This document shows positions 37,800 to 51,700 of a stretch of 64,000 nt of DNA, piece after piece; position 1 is the stretch's first letter; each line of letters starts with the position of its first letter. Under the pieces are notes generated by a model. The model did not search any database and was not told where the DNA came from. It saw only the letters and a program-made list of their open reading frames with translations. Where the stretch lies: contig NC_091936.1 of assembly GCF_041260155.1 (NCBI RefSeq), positions 41,818,963 to 41,882,962 on the forward strand. Reading direction: 5' to 3'. Origin of the DNA: Ptychodera flava (taxonomy: Eukaryota > Hemichordata > Enteropneusta > Ptychoderidae). Position numbers and translations under genes: made by a program.

Positions 37800-40700
37800 A
37801 TCGATTAAAAAACTACATAAGGGGGCAATAGATTCAACTTTGAAAATGTTTTATTCTTCATGATCTACTCTGTCTCCAAAATGTATGTTGAATATAAAGC
37901 ATTTACCTTGTAAGGAAGATGTACAATATGAAGCGTTCTTGTTGACAAACAAAGTCCTGACTAAAATTCAGTTGCAAACAATAACATTGGACGTTCAATA
38001 CATACAGTCTGTACGTTGAGCACCTGGCATTATGGTGTGGTTGTCGGAGTAAAACAAGAAACTGTATTAGATATGCAGAACAAAATTACTGGAAAATACA
38101 TGTTACAGTATATTCACCACTACCTCCAGCCCCCAAAATAAGAAGCCAATGTTAGAAATGACTCTCAAAGTTGAATTGACATGAACATCTATGCATACAC
38201 ATAACCACTATGCATAACCATACAAATTGTCAATAATTTTACACTTTTGGTCAAATTGTGAAACTTTGGTGCCCTACAATATATCAAACTCAATTATGTT
38301 AATGTACTTCATGAAGAGGCACCTGACAAAAAAAAATAATAACTACTCAACCCATCATCATGATTACTCCGACGACAAAAATTACAGTGTATTCATCTAA
38401 CGCTTTCTCTGATATTGAGTTTTTTGAACATGGGAGACAACATTTTAGCACTTCCCAGCAAAAGCCAAAACAGGATCCTAAAGCCGTGTATAAATTTCAT
38501 CAAAATTGTTCATACATGTACCTCTGCCTAGTTCAACAATACCTTCTGTTGTTATTTCAAAGATTTTAGCCAACAAAGTTCAAAACAAACAGTTAACTAA
38601 TAAAATAAATGTTAAAAAGTCAAACCTTTTCATCATGCTGATCGCTAAACCTTTAAAAGATACACTCTTGAAGTACAGAGATTGCTGTGTGTTATGGCAG
38701 CAGTACTGACACTGAAAAGGCCTTTTAAAACCTGGGTCCCCAGACAGCAAATATAACAGTACATATGGAGTGAAAATCTGGTGCAATATTTAGAAGCCAA
38801 TAACAATCAACCCCCACTCTAAAGGTAGGCTGCAATCTGATAGGCCTAAACAGCTCAATGCAAATGTATAAAATGTGCAGAAACAAAATATGCAAGCTAG
38901 TGTCCCATGACAACCTTAAAATAGTGCTAGTAATTGAAGGATAAAAATAATTTTAACATAGTGAAAATAGATTCTTTTCAACAATATACTTCACTACTCT
39001 TGAAGAAAATTCCTAGAAGTACATGTACGGTCACTGAGGTCAACGAAAACAATTGCATGATACTGTAGTAAGCTGATATGGAAAAACAAAAGAACACAAA
39101 CCCATACACATTTCATGAATGAACAATGGTAATATGAAAATTTATGTGGAATGACTCCAGAGAACCTTGAGATTATAGATGAAATCGTGACTTTTCAGTT
39201 ATCAACACCAGCCAGATATTTATTTCCTGTTAGTGTAATGCAGCTTCTTTGACAAGTCAGACTTACAGAGTGCTATGATATTAAAACATGGGTTGTGCAT
39301 TTATGGAACCATAAACTGTTATGAGTGTTGGTGTGCATGCCAGCTGGTGTTTACTGCTACTGGTATCAAATGCTAATTGGAAAGCTGTAATATATGACAA
39401 ACAAATAGTTCCACTGATAGAATGGATCTGGAACAAATTATTTGTTTGCAAGAGATACATCAGATTTATTGCATACATTTCATTCTCAAGTATTCTGGCG
39501 GAAGACTATGAAGTCTTGAACTATCTTGTCTGCTAAATTGGCAAAGTCCATCATCCGTAATCCAAGATGATAGATAAAACAGACGGAATTATGAGAGATC
39601 TGGACTATTTAGCCATTAAACTTTGAAATGTTCAGCCAAATTAATTACAAGAGTACCGCAGCATCAACACACATTGGAATCTGCATGAAATCAGCACAAG
39701 ATTTGAACATCATCTTGCACATAGTATTCATCAACAAGTATCTCTATACCTGCCAAATTAATATTTCACCATCAGATCAAGTTGGTTAAAACTAGTGAAG
39801 CAAAAAATGTCCCATATGGTGCATTTTAACAAATACTTGAAGATTTTGAAGGTCCATGAAGACAGAGATACTGTAAACATAACTTTTACAGACTAAAGCT
39901 GCTATAACATACCAAACCAAGTGGGTGAAAATACACATGGTTTTGGCTCAATACTGCTTTTTACTGACTTGGCAGATAGGGAAGTGATACTGTCTGGCAG
40001 GTAAAGGGTTAAATCGGCTTTCGTTGAGGTAAATTTGAATCAGTTATTTTTTATCCTCAATTCAAAATTACAAGCATAAAATGACTCATTGATATTATAT
40101 TTGAAGTCCAAAAAGAAAATCTGAAACATAATCATGTAAATATTAGTATTCTAGACACAGTGTGCTTTCAAAACAGTTTTGATCATTTTTTTAATGACAC
40201 TGACAATAAATCAAGTCAGAAGTGAATGAATGAGTAGAGATGGGAGTGGGGGCGCTTGGCCTCAACATGTAACTTACTTTACATACAATAATGTTTACTA
40301 TAAACCTATGACCTTGTGTCATCTGAGATACTGGGTCCTTTTGAAACGGGATAATTTGCCACTTTCATGGCTGGGATTTCTGTCAGTGAAATGGGATTGG
40401 AACAACAGAATGGTGAAGCCATACAAAAACTCATCTTTGTACATGATGCACCAAAATTAGGATGATGTAATGGAAGTTTTATCAGTTTATTTAAGGTCAA
40501 AATTACGAGGTGTCATAAAACAAAAAACTTAATCATCAGCTCTTCTCTAACAATAGGCGCACACCTGGGAAATCATTAACTTATAAAACCATCTAATATT
40601 ACCAGGTTTTAACACTCTAAATTGCAGCATCTCGTGATGCTGTCATCAAGGGTGGATATTCTAGCACTGTCTGACACAACAAGTATCAGATGGAAACAGG

Positions 40701-41290
40701 GGCCTCAACCATCAACTTCCCCCTCTACTGTCTATGCCTGAACCTTGAATGACCCTGTTTTGTTTGAAGAGAGTTGAAGCAGGACTTCTAACTATATTCC
40801 ATAGAAACAAACTACATATTCCACAGAAACAAACTACATAGTGTGACAAAGTGCCAAAGCTGTGAATTTGTATTGTTCCTTTTTGATTTCTTCTTTGTGC
40901 ATTTCCACTGTTGTTTTGTTTTAACTTGATTCAGTTGTTTAAGTATTTTGATGATTCAAGTTTCCTTCTTTTTGTTGGATTCGCCTTTTCAGCAGACTTT
41001 CCCTTTATTATGCAAATTTTGTTTTTTGTTTCCCAGGATATTTTTGGGCAAACCCACTTCTGAAATGTGACCAGCTCAGACTGTTTAAGCCCAAAAATTC
41101 GCTGAAATACACAATAGGTATGGCTAAGCTTCTAGAAGAGAGGCAAAGTTTCCCTGATGTACGAAAACTTGAAGGACCAATGGATAGCTCACGGTGATAG
41201 ATTAGAGGAACAGTGGATAGATCATTCTGTGTACATTTGCAAAACCAATGAGACTATTGTTATTTTCTCCAAATCATGTTCAGTTCATTT
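37800..41290. other. Probable first intron of ORMDL; no other gene seen
   Basis: AT-rich sequence with short anonymous frames. A small tandem repeat (CAGAAACAAACTACATA, two units) lies at about 40803-40842. Confidence 0.5.
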
Positions 41291-41296
41291 CAGCTT

Positions 41297-41325
41297 ACTT
41301 TATTTGATGTGTATCAAATAAAGTG
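41297..41325. repeat. Perfect 12-bp hairpin carrying AATAAA on both strands
   Basis: ACTTTATTTGAT pairs with ATCAAATAAAGT across a short spacer. Each arm carries a poly(A) hexamer for one strand. Function unknown. Confidence 0.5.
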
Positions 41326-41960
41326 ACGATGGACCTTGTTCGCTTTCTAAGGGTTTTGGACTGTTGAATAGGACGAGTGGCCGTGAAGCCTTTCAGACAT
41401 GACGTGGGTTTAACAGTCATCATGTACAAGTAGATCACAACGAGACAATCACGTACAGCTAACATCACCTCTCTTCGACGGCTGCTATTATCCTGACTCA
41501 CACAGACAACTTTGGAAACTTTTCACACCCTTCATTCGGTAGAACCTAATTATGTCATGTGATACGGAGAATTGCCATCTCGAAGATATTAACACATTTC
41601 TGCCGATGCTCTCACGTTAAAGTGACTGATGACGGGCAAACTGGAACTGCAAACAGATTTGCTCATGCCAGTTTTGGATGACGTTCAACGTTTACAATCA
41701 GGTTTGCATCAGTGGATATGCCGACGAATGCAACATAAGAATTTCCTCAACTTGATTTTCTTTATCAATATTTTTTTAAATGCGCCCAAATGAATACTAC
41801 AAAGAGGTTCTGAAACAGCACAATCGCATCAATAAGTATTTTCGACGAGGCGTTCCGTGGGGATTTACGCGGCTGAAATGCGTCACCAACGTCGCTCTTT
41901 CTTGCCAACGGCCGACCTTGGTTTGGGATGAAAATGAGGGCGACAGATAAAGCGAGAAAT

Positions 41961-42311
41961 ACTTACGGCTGGTACAATGTGCAGGACTGTTGTGAGGAGA
42001 CTATATGTTTCTTAAATTGCCCCGAAAACCGTTAAAAATAGTCCCTAAAACGGGCAAACTTGACGTATTTTCCACCACTTCCGCGCACACAAAACGTGTA
42101 AGTATTGCAAGGCAAGTAAACACACGCGTTCTACGCAAGCGCAATCAAGAATGTCAATGCAATACCCACAATTTACCCACAATGCTTGAGGAAACAGCTG
42201 GTTTTCGATTTTGAAATGTCAAAGGTCAGCCGCCCTTACCTGGCGCCATTTCAAATGTAAAAACATACGATGCGTGTATCTCGATGACAACTGAAGATCG
42301 TACCTCTCGAC
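41961..42311. promoter_or_regulatory. Shared divergent promoter of ORMDL and PMS1
   Basis: On the minus strand a donor GTAAGT lies at 41966-41961, so the ORMDL leader exon ends at 41967. On the plus strand the PMS1 ATG is at 42312. The roughly 340 bp between is CpG-richer than its surroundings. It holds CACTTCCGC at about 42077 (ETS core), CTACGCAAGCGCAA at about 42131 (NRF1-like) and CCCACAATGC at 42176-42185 (ZNF143-like core). All three motifs are common in bidirectional promoters. The donor and motifs are seen; the promoter role is inferred. Confidence 0.6.
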
Positions 42312-42673
42312 ATGGACAACCACGCTTCGGATCAAGACAACAATATCAATGTGGAGATGAAACTGCTACCGGCATCTACAGTGAGGCTAATCACCAGCTC
42401 ACAGGTTATCACTTCGGTTGTCAGTGTGATCAAAGAATTGATTGAAAACGCTCTCGATGCCAACTCAACAAACATTGAAGTAAAACTTGTAAGTTTGTCC
42501 GTTTTCGTGGAATTCGAGGTTACTGTATGATACTGAATTTAATCGATCATAAAGGGGACGGTTTCTGGTGGTCTGCGCCAAGAGACCACCATAATGCGGA
42601 GTTTACAGTGACAGAGGCCATCGGTCATCTCCAGTCCTGTATTCCTCCTCGATCCTCAACCCCATGATCATTG

Positions 42674-42725
<52 letters not shown>

Positions 42726-45700
42726 AATCGTCATCGTCAATGATCACGACTTTAGTTTGCAACTAGATTAAACAATTGCAGATGCGAAAACCGGGCAAAA
42801 GTCGATGATAATCGGTGTTGATGACAGATGACAGATGTGACAAGATCTTTAAAGATTGATAACTTTTCTCAGGAGCGGGAAATGCATAATCCGCGGGAAA
42901 TGGAGTGCTTCAGAAGTTAAGCTAGTTTTTGTCAATAACATCCAGTAATAAATCACACTGAGATTTGTTAATATTTTTTGTTGACATACATTTGAGGTTT
43001 TTATATTAATTTGTATTTTGTTCTGTAATGGATATTTTAATTTTGTCCCCTTTCTCAGAAAGTCTGTTTATTTTCCTTCTATAGCCTATTTGTCATTGCT
43101 GTGAGGAGAATATTTTGTTGTCCCCAAATCACAAGAGTTTGCGTTCCTCTCTGCACTTTGCTTCATGAAAGAATGCTGCTTGGATATTATAGTCTGACAA
43201 AAAAAATAGCTTTTGCACAAACTGTCTATTTATTTATGATAAAAATAATCACCTTATCATTCTGTAATTTCATTTCCCTTCCCAAATTTTATTCAATTCC
43301 GTTTGCTGTTATGAAAAAATGTTGTTTTCTTTTCAATGACTTCTTTCAAATACTGTCAATATAATAACAAATGGTTATTTCTCTTGATTACACATTCAGA
43401 AATCAAAATTTTTTGACTTACTAATATCTCAGTCAATATTGTGATGTCTGTTTTTTTTTGTCTTTTTAACACCTGAAGGATAATTTTGGTTTTGACAAAA
43501 TCGAAATCAGAGACAATGGCACAGGCATCAAGCAATCAGACTCAGAGTACATGGCTCAGAGACATTACACATCTAAGATAACAACCCACACAGACTTGGA
43601 AAAATTACACACGTATGGATTTCGAGGAGAGGCGCTGGCATCACTCTGTGCAGTTGCCATGGTTACCATCACCACCAAGACAGCTGACGATGTCATAGGA
43701 TCAACATATACCTTAGACCATCAAGGAAAAATCACAGCAGTAAAGCCTACACCTGTAAATCAAGGTATATCCATAATCAGTGTTTCTGCTGGCTGCTTGT
43801 CAAGTCATAATATGCAACTGTTGAAGTCTGTGCCAAGGAAAGCCAGACTATTGGCAGTGCCAAATTTCATAGTACTCCCAATGTACTGGTATCCATTGTT
43901 CACACAGCCGACAAAAGCGTTGATACTTAGCACAGTCACTATGTACATTTGCATATTGCTCTGTAACAATACCAAAATAAACAGCTTGTTTATTGTATTC
44001 CTTACCATCCCAGCATCCTTAGTTGTACGTGAGAAAAAATTTTCTTCACCTTGTGTGAATAGAAAGCTAATGTGCATGGCATTGAGAATGGATATTTGGT
44101 TCTAACTTTTTCTATGAGTCCATTATAGTGAATTACAGTTTTGACTGATGAATCTTCAGCCTTTTCGTCAGAGTTGATGTCAACTAAGCGAATTTAATTG
44201 CTATGATGGTATGATTGCTATGACATTATACAGCTCAGATTACACACTTCATATTACATACTATTATTAGTATTATCATTAAAAGCTTCTTTAAAGTGCA
44301 CTACACATATGTCTCTGCACGCTGTACATGACTGAAAGAAAAAAAATACATGACTAAAATGAGAGCAAGGATTGTTTTTAAAAAAATCACAAATATCACA
44401 AGAAATTTGGAACTCAAGTAAAAAATAGCGTAAAATGAGCAAAATGGCTAAAAATCACAGTCAATAAAACTCAGTAAAAAGGTAAGTCTTCAAAGCACGT
44501 TTAAAACATTCAACATTTTTTGCAGAGCGAATCTCTGATGGCAATGAATTCCAAAGGAAAGGAGCATGAACAGAAAAGGCCCTATGGCCATAGGACTTAT
44601 TATACTTCCCTTTTGGCGGGACTAAACGTAACTTTTCCATGGACCAAAAGTTTCTTGATGGAACATACAACTCAATTAAGTTGCTCAAGTATATGAGTGT
44701 AATACCATTAATAATTTTGAAAGTGATTAACAGAACCTTGAGTCTTATTTGAGCTTCGATTGGAAGCCAATGCAAGTCGATCAACACGGGTGTAATATGG
44801 TCATATTTGTGTGACTGAGTGGCGAGACATGCAGCAGCATTTTGAACTGACTGCAATCGAGAAAGCTGTTCTTTTGAGACTCCGTACAAGAGACTATTGC
44901 AGTAGTCCAATTTGGATATAATGAAGGAATGGACCAATGTCTCGGTGATACCTCTGTCAAGTAATTTACGGATCTTGCTGATACGGTACAAAGAATAATA
45001 CATATAATGCAATTTAAGTGGTGTAGAAATCTGAAAAGTTTTTTCACTAATTTCAAGAGTTCATACCACAGTAGACTTTTGTATGAGATAACAGGCTGGC
45101 ACCCTGGTAGATTTTACTAATGTTCCCTTGTCGTGTTATCAAAATAGTTGTACTGGAGGACAACAGAAAATGAGTTCTTCAGATATCATTTACCTATCTC
45201 TTCAATCCTCATAGCACAAACACTGCCACACATGAAAAATTAAATAATTAATCAGACCAATCCGTGGTTGTTATGGAACTAGGAAGATGTACATGGTAAC
45301 GTGTACTTTACCTCCTCACACTGCATTGCATCAAAAAGTCAAAAAGTGCATCTATGTTTGACATATAAGATGAGTACACACATACATGTATGCATCTATA
45401 GGGTCAACTGGATATGTGATTTTCTGTCAGTTAGATATTTAGGTATTTGGTGTTTCAGTGGACAACATGAATTCAGTGAACATTTTCCTGCTCCCCAAAA
45501 GAATACTTCTTGGTGAAAACTGCCAAAAATTACAGTTTGAACAGTGTCATAGGTCTGCAGTACATCTACTGATTGGTCCATGGCCTTGCAGTTAATTTAA
45601 AAGTCTGACAGAAAGATGAAATAAAAGCTGATAGTACTCACATTCAATTCTTTATTGAATGAAACAAGGGTGTCCATGCAATGCTGTTGACTGAATATTT

Positions 45701-48700
45701 TTTGCTGGGAAACATCAGAAATATAATGACGGTAGAACACAAGTTATTGTCTCTTGTCAGCACTTGCCTCACTTGCAAACCCCTCTGTCATTCTTGTGTT
45801 CCTATCAGCAAATATTGACACAGCGACTGATGGCAGGCTGTAATGATAAAATGGCATAATGCAGATATTTGTCAAATGCAATGACATTTATTGAGGTGTC
45901 TATAGTTCAATCACAAAGATGTGGGGAAATTACAAATCATCTGTAGATGGAATGAGATAAGTGTGAAAAGTACTGGAATAACTGGAATAAAATGGAAAAG
46001 TGGGCCAAAGATGGGAAAAACCATGACTAGGAAAAAAGGTTTTTCTTCTTTTGGCCATAACTGGATGTATTATTTTGTTTTCCTTTAGAACTGTTTAGAA
46101 TCTTAGAGTTTTTCGTAATCACAGTAGCTTGCTACGCTTTACCATTTTTTCCCTGAGTACATTCACACATTTACAATTTACAACACTTGTGCCACATATT
46201 TTCCAACATGTTCATCAGAAATTGTGGCATCACTTTCACAAATCTAATCAGCACTACTGATTCAGCCAATTATTTTATTTCTTTGATAGGTACCACAGTT
46301 ACAGTAAGTCAGCTGTTTAAAAACATTCCTGTCAGGAAACAATATTACAACAATACAAAACGACGGAAGGAAGAGGTGAAAAAAGTGGAAGATTTAGTTA
46401 TGGCCTTTGGATTGATCAGGCCTGGTGTGAGATTCACACTGCGCCATGACAAAACAATGGTTTTGCAAAAGAATAAAGTGAATAACAGCAAATCCGCACT
46501 CCTGAGCATTCTTGGAACTAATGTGATGTCACAGATGGAACCTGTCTTGTACACAAATGAAGATTCACAGGTAACCATACCGACCATTTATAAAATACCT
46601 GGTATTTATATATATGATAAACTTTTCAAAGCACCTCATATTTTGGTTCATTGAGTCATGTACAATGTGTAATATCCAAAAGGTTATTAATTAATATCAA
46701 ATAAGGGTAAGACAGATATCCCATTACTGAAGCTATGTCAAGATTCAAACAACAGGTACATACATACAAAACCATGAAGGTGATGTCAGTACTTAAACTC
46801 TGAATGTACTGGTGGTCCTTATGCTGTTGGTAATTGCTGTTAATCATTGTGGCAGTGCTCAAGTTAAATTGATCTTCAATCTCACTCCAATTTGAGATTA
46901 ATGTTTGCAGTGCCAACAACTGTAGTCTAACTTCAAGCAAACAAAAATGTTTGCAGTGATGTCAAATGATTCACTATCAGCTCTCTGTATTTTCTCTATC
47001 CACATGTATGTGGTTCTGACTAGATTCATAATTATCTGTATAGTTGTCCATCGACTCCATTGAATCACAACTGATTGAAAATAATTAGTTTTAGAGCTTT
47101 CATGATAATAGTTGAATGACTAATAAGAAACTCAGAGGTCAACTGAATTTGAGCTCAAATTATGATAATAACTGAATATATCTTTTTAGAACATTTCCAT
47201 CTTTTTTAGGTTGAAGCATTTCAAGACTTTAAAAAACATTCACCGAATGCCAAGATCAGTCATTTGCAAGCCGATAAAAATTCGGCAACTGAGATTTAAG
47301 GTGACAGACATCCAAAAAAACCAAAAGTTTCAACTGTCAATGGCTTCTTGTATAAGTTGATGGTAACTTCCTTCCATAAAAATAATAGAAACCATCTTAT
47401 ACTGAAAATTTTTTTGAATTTATAGAGAAGCAAACTGCTTCAACTGTACCAATTTTTAAAATTCAACATACCAGCCACTCATTTTTGGAAACATTCAATT
47501 TTCAAAGAGGCAAAATATCTCAGCTGCTGGGTCGCTTATCAACACAATGAAGGGCAGTTCTTCTGAACCCACAATGTTGACAAACAGAAAATAAGAGAGG
47601 GTAAATATCTACTCTGTAAGATAGCAACTGAAGATAGACAAAGTAAACATCTAAGGCAATTTTATGTGATTTATTTACTTAAGAAAGTTTGCCTAGTATG
47701 TGATATGACTCAAGAATACTTAAGATTACAGGTATTTCATTGCAGATGTGAGATATAAACAAATGTTTATCAAAAAAATAAATAGCCATAGATTACAAAG
47801 TTAGATTATGACACAGATTGTGATGACATTTGGATTATAGTAATCAGATTCAGTGTCATGTACATACAATCATGCAAGTATGCAGTCTCCCAATAAAGGT
47901 CCAATTCATTACTAATATTCAATGTACACTGTTTGCATTAGATGAATATTACCCGGAAGTTATCACTTAAAGTCATCTTTACTGACTGCTTTGTCATATT
48001 TGTCAATCCTACGCTAATGTTCTGTATCATCAAATCAGTATTTTATGCAGTAATTTTGATAAAAGTGTTTGTTCATCGCACTATTCAGGTCAGTTGGATT
48101 GTTTGCTGATGTCTCTAAAGTAGAGGCAATTCAAAAACAAACCTTTTTTATTCAGGTTATTAATTAAAAATTTAATGTCTTCCAGCTGATTACAGATCTT
48201 CTGTTTTTGTCATCCAGGTTATCATCAGTGGGTTTGTTCCAAAATCAGGATCTGACGTTCAGATGACTAGCCGTCTGACAAGCGACCGTTGCTTTGTCTT
48301 TGTAAACAGGAGACCTGTCAATGTCAAAGAAATTGAAAAGGTAACACTGTTGGTTGGCATAGTTTCCAAGAATTATGATTTTCAGAAAATTCTTCAGAAC
48401 CTGAAAATAGTATTCATTGAAAAATGAGTTTTTAAAATATATGGGCTTCATGCACTTTTACAGGATATTAAACAGTTGCATTTTAATTGTGTGTGTAAGT
48501 TCTTCTAAGTCACTGACAAAAAGTCTTGAATTTGTAGCCCACCTATTGCACGATGGCCTCTTTAAGGAGCATATGTAGGTTTGCCATTGGCCTTTTTATC
48601 GCAGTTGGTTGTTTCGGTTTTCTTGCAAAAGTTTACTTTGAACAGAGAAAGACAATGAAAAAAAAAGAATTAGCGTGTCATGGTGGCTAGAACCATGGTT

Positions 48701-51700
48701 ACTAAGTTTAGAATTACTGTGAAACTGATGAAGAAAAAACAGGATTTGTAGTCAAATATTGCAAACATGATTACAAGGTATAATATCAGTTATCCATATT
48801 TGGATGTTTTTTGCCATTTTACAAATTAATAATATTTGAATGAAACTTCTCATATATAACTTTTAAGCTTCTCTTTGAAATTTAAACATGACTCCGATTT
48901 TTAATATAGAGTATCACACACAGTCACAGTTCCTCATGTCATTTAAAAGCACTGGGAAACCATCACATTTTAGTTTTTAAGAGTTTACCCAGGGTTCCAA
49001 CCAGTATACTTTATGAGTCCATAAACCACCAATTTCCAGACCACACTGCTCACTGTTAACGATTCATAAACTGCCAAAGAAAGTATTCACGGCTTTGTAA
49101 TAGATTAAGCCAGTCTTTAATCTCTGTGATTGAGTTGAAAAATTATCATTTTGAGGTTTTCCAGTAAACAGTCTGTTCATGCTATTTATATCTACCTCAC
49201 AGTAAAAGAAATATTGTCGTCAGCACCAAGCAAAATGAGTGTTTTGAACAACAATGCTGCTAAATGTGTAAAAAATCAGTGACAAAGTCCATAAATTTTA
49301 CATATAGGTTGTACTTGATAAATAGTTATGACCGCAAAATTTACATTGTAATGAGTACTACCTTTTTTCATTTGGACCATTTAAATATATTCTGGTGGGC
49401 TACGTGACCATTACCATGACTACATAAAAATTTTGATAGTTTTAATATTTAATTTAATATATACATTGTACTAGTTCTTTACTAATAATGAGTTGTCACG
49501 TTGCATATTTGAATTTGAACAAAGATGTATGAAAAGGGATAGCAAATATCCTGAACAGCTACCACTCAGTAAAATTAACATCACACAGTTGTAATTTGCT
49601 GTTATTGAAGTGGAAAGTTGGTCCCTAAGAGTGATTCAGTTACTCACCGGCCTTCGGCAAATGGCCGGTTTTTTTGCAAATGTCCTAAAGTTTTTTTGTA
49701 ATTTCTGACAAATGGCCGGAAAAAATTGTCACAAACCAACTTCAATCGGCCAGGCCCTGAGGCACAAAGTTGCAATCCCCGTCGGCTGTAGTTTAGTGGC
49801 TGCCTCCTCAACAGAAAACTACAGCTAAAAGTAAAATGTTGTAAGATGTTGAAACAGTTCACTCTCCTTTCTACAAAGTTACAAATTCCCTGGTACGTGA
49901 AGCAAACATTGTTGCAGTTCGATACGTCCATGAATACACTGACTCACTTATGTGAGTCCCAGTCATCTATGAGTCCAAATTTTACCTACTTTGCTTGAAT
50001 CAAAATTTGGCCTGTAGCTATACTCAGTTTGATAGTAAAACCATAATTTCAAAGGAAACTTTCACAAACAGAATCATAATACAAGGGAAGAGGAGAAAAA
50101 CTGAGGTTTTCTCAAAGGTCGAATCTGGGTCATCTCATGTGATGTCATGAATGAAGACCCTTTAAGTACACAATTATGGTTCAAAAGAAACCACCTATGG
50201 AGGTCCAATAGGTACAATCTTATGTTCAAAGGTCCTTGGTGCCTTCCAATTTAATGGTATTTAGCTTGACTGTCAGTTTTAAATCAAAAGTTTATTAAGA
50301 GTCTTGGCAAAGGGACATTGTGAACAGTAGTTGCAATAAGCATATCCATTTTCAAATCGTCACATTTGAGAACTGCAATTTTTGCATGGTAACTTAACAT
50401 CAAAGCAACAATTCAAAAGTAGAACTACCGGTATGAAAATTGCCCATTTGGCCTATTTCAAATTGCTATAACTTCTACAAGAAATGATGTGATTCTGGAT
50501 GATTTTAATATTTTGCAGATTCCAACAGTTTTAATGACGCAATAGTGAACATTACCGCGCAGACAGTTCTTGATGATATCAAAATATCAAATGAAAATAT
50601 TTCTGGGCTAAAATGTTATCATAATCATTAATACAATGATTACTTTTAAAAACATTGGGAAATTAAATGAACGATATCATTGTGTCTTGCTTGTCTTACA
50701 TAATTTGGGCCTGACCCTTTTTGTCCTCAAGAAAAATATTATGCTTAAGATGCTATTGAGCCTGCTTGATCACAACTACCGTATGACACAACACCAGGGC
50801 CTTAAGGATGATAAATACCAAATCGTTCATTTTTCTGTCAAATTTTCAAAATTCTCTGAGAATACGCCTTGAAGTAAGACCCAGAATTGAGATGTGTCGC
50901 CAGTTCAAGATAAGGAATGGTTTCCGTGTAATTCACGATTTTTAAAAATCAAAACAAATGCACGTGGCTATCCCGGTTAAATCGAGGAGCTTTGTAAACA
51001 TTGTGGACACATTTGCATTGCTATTTCCATAATCCATCTTGAGTGACACAACGTTGCGTTGCACTGGGTAATTTACATAATGACCTGCTGTGACTTCTCC
51101 AAACACCAGGATTACTTCCGTCTGTAAACAATGAACCGTAATTAAATGTTTGTCGAAGCCTAGTCCAATAAACAAGTATTCGTACAGTTCCAGACATAGT
51201 CTACACCAGAGAGCAAGTCATTTTTCTTAGTGTGGTCAAGACATCGTGTCAACGACGATTTCTCAGCAGTGCGACGTTTTATCACTCTTTGCTTAGGGTT
51301 GGTCGGAGCCTGCACACGCCGCTTTACGGTGGTTGACGTCTTTTTCGCAATGTTAGATAAACAATTACACAGTGTTCATTCTAGGATTTAAAAACAACGG
51401 GCCACTGTTGGCCCCAACTCCTGTCCCAAGGGGGCCATTTTAGAAAATCGGGGGCCATCATCATCACACATGTAAAAACCTTGAATTTTCTGCAGAAAAT
51501 ACAATAGTCTATCAAGTCAAGAAAAGGAGAATACTGGAGATCGGGCCCCCCCGTAACCATGGATGTAAAAACATCCATGCCGTAACCAACCAAGCCTACT
51601 GCAAAGTAGCCCTGCGTACGATGCTGTGTGTTCCGCTACAGCTAATAGCCCCGCTCAGTGGGGCTATTTAATAGCTGTAGCGGAACACACAGCATCGTAC

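Noticed and set aside
43765-44105. Extension of PMS1 exon 2 in the same open frame
   Set aside because: A donor at 43765 and the in-phase next exon at 46290, which continues the known PMS1 sequence, show this is intron read-through.
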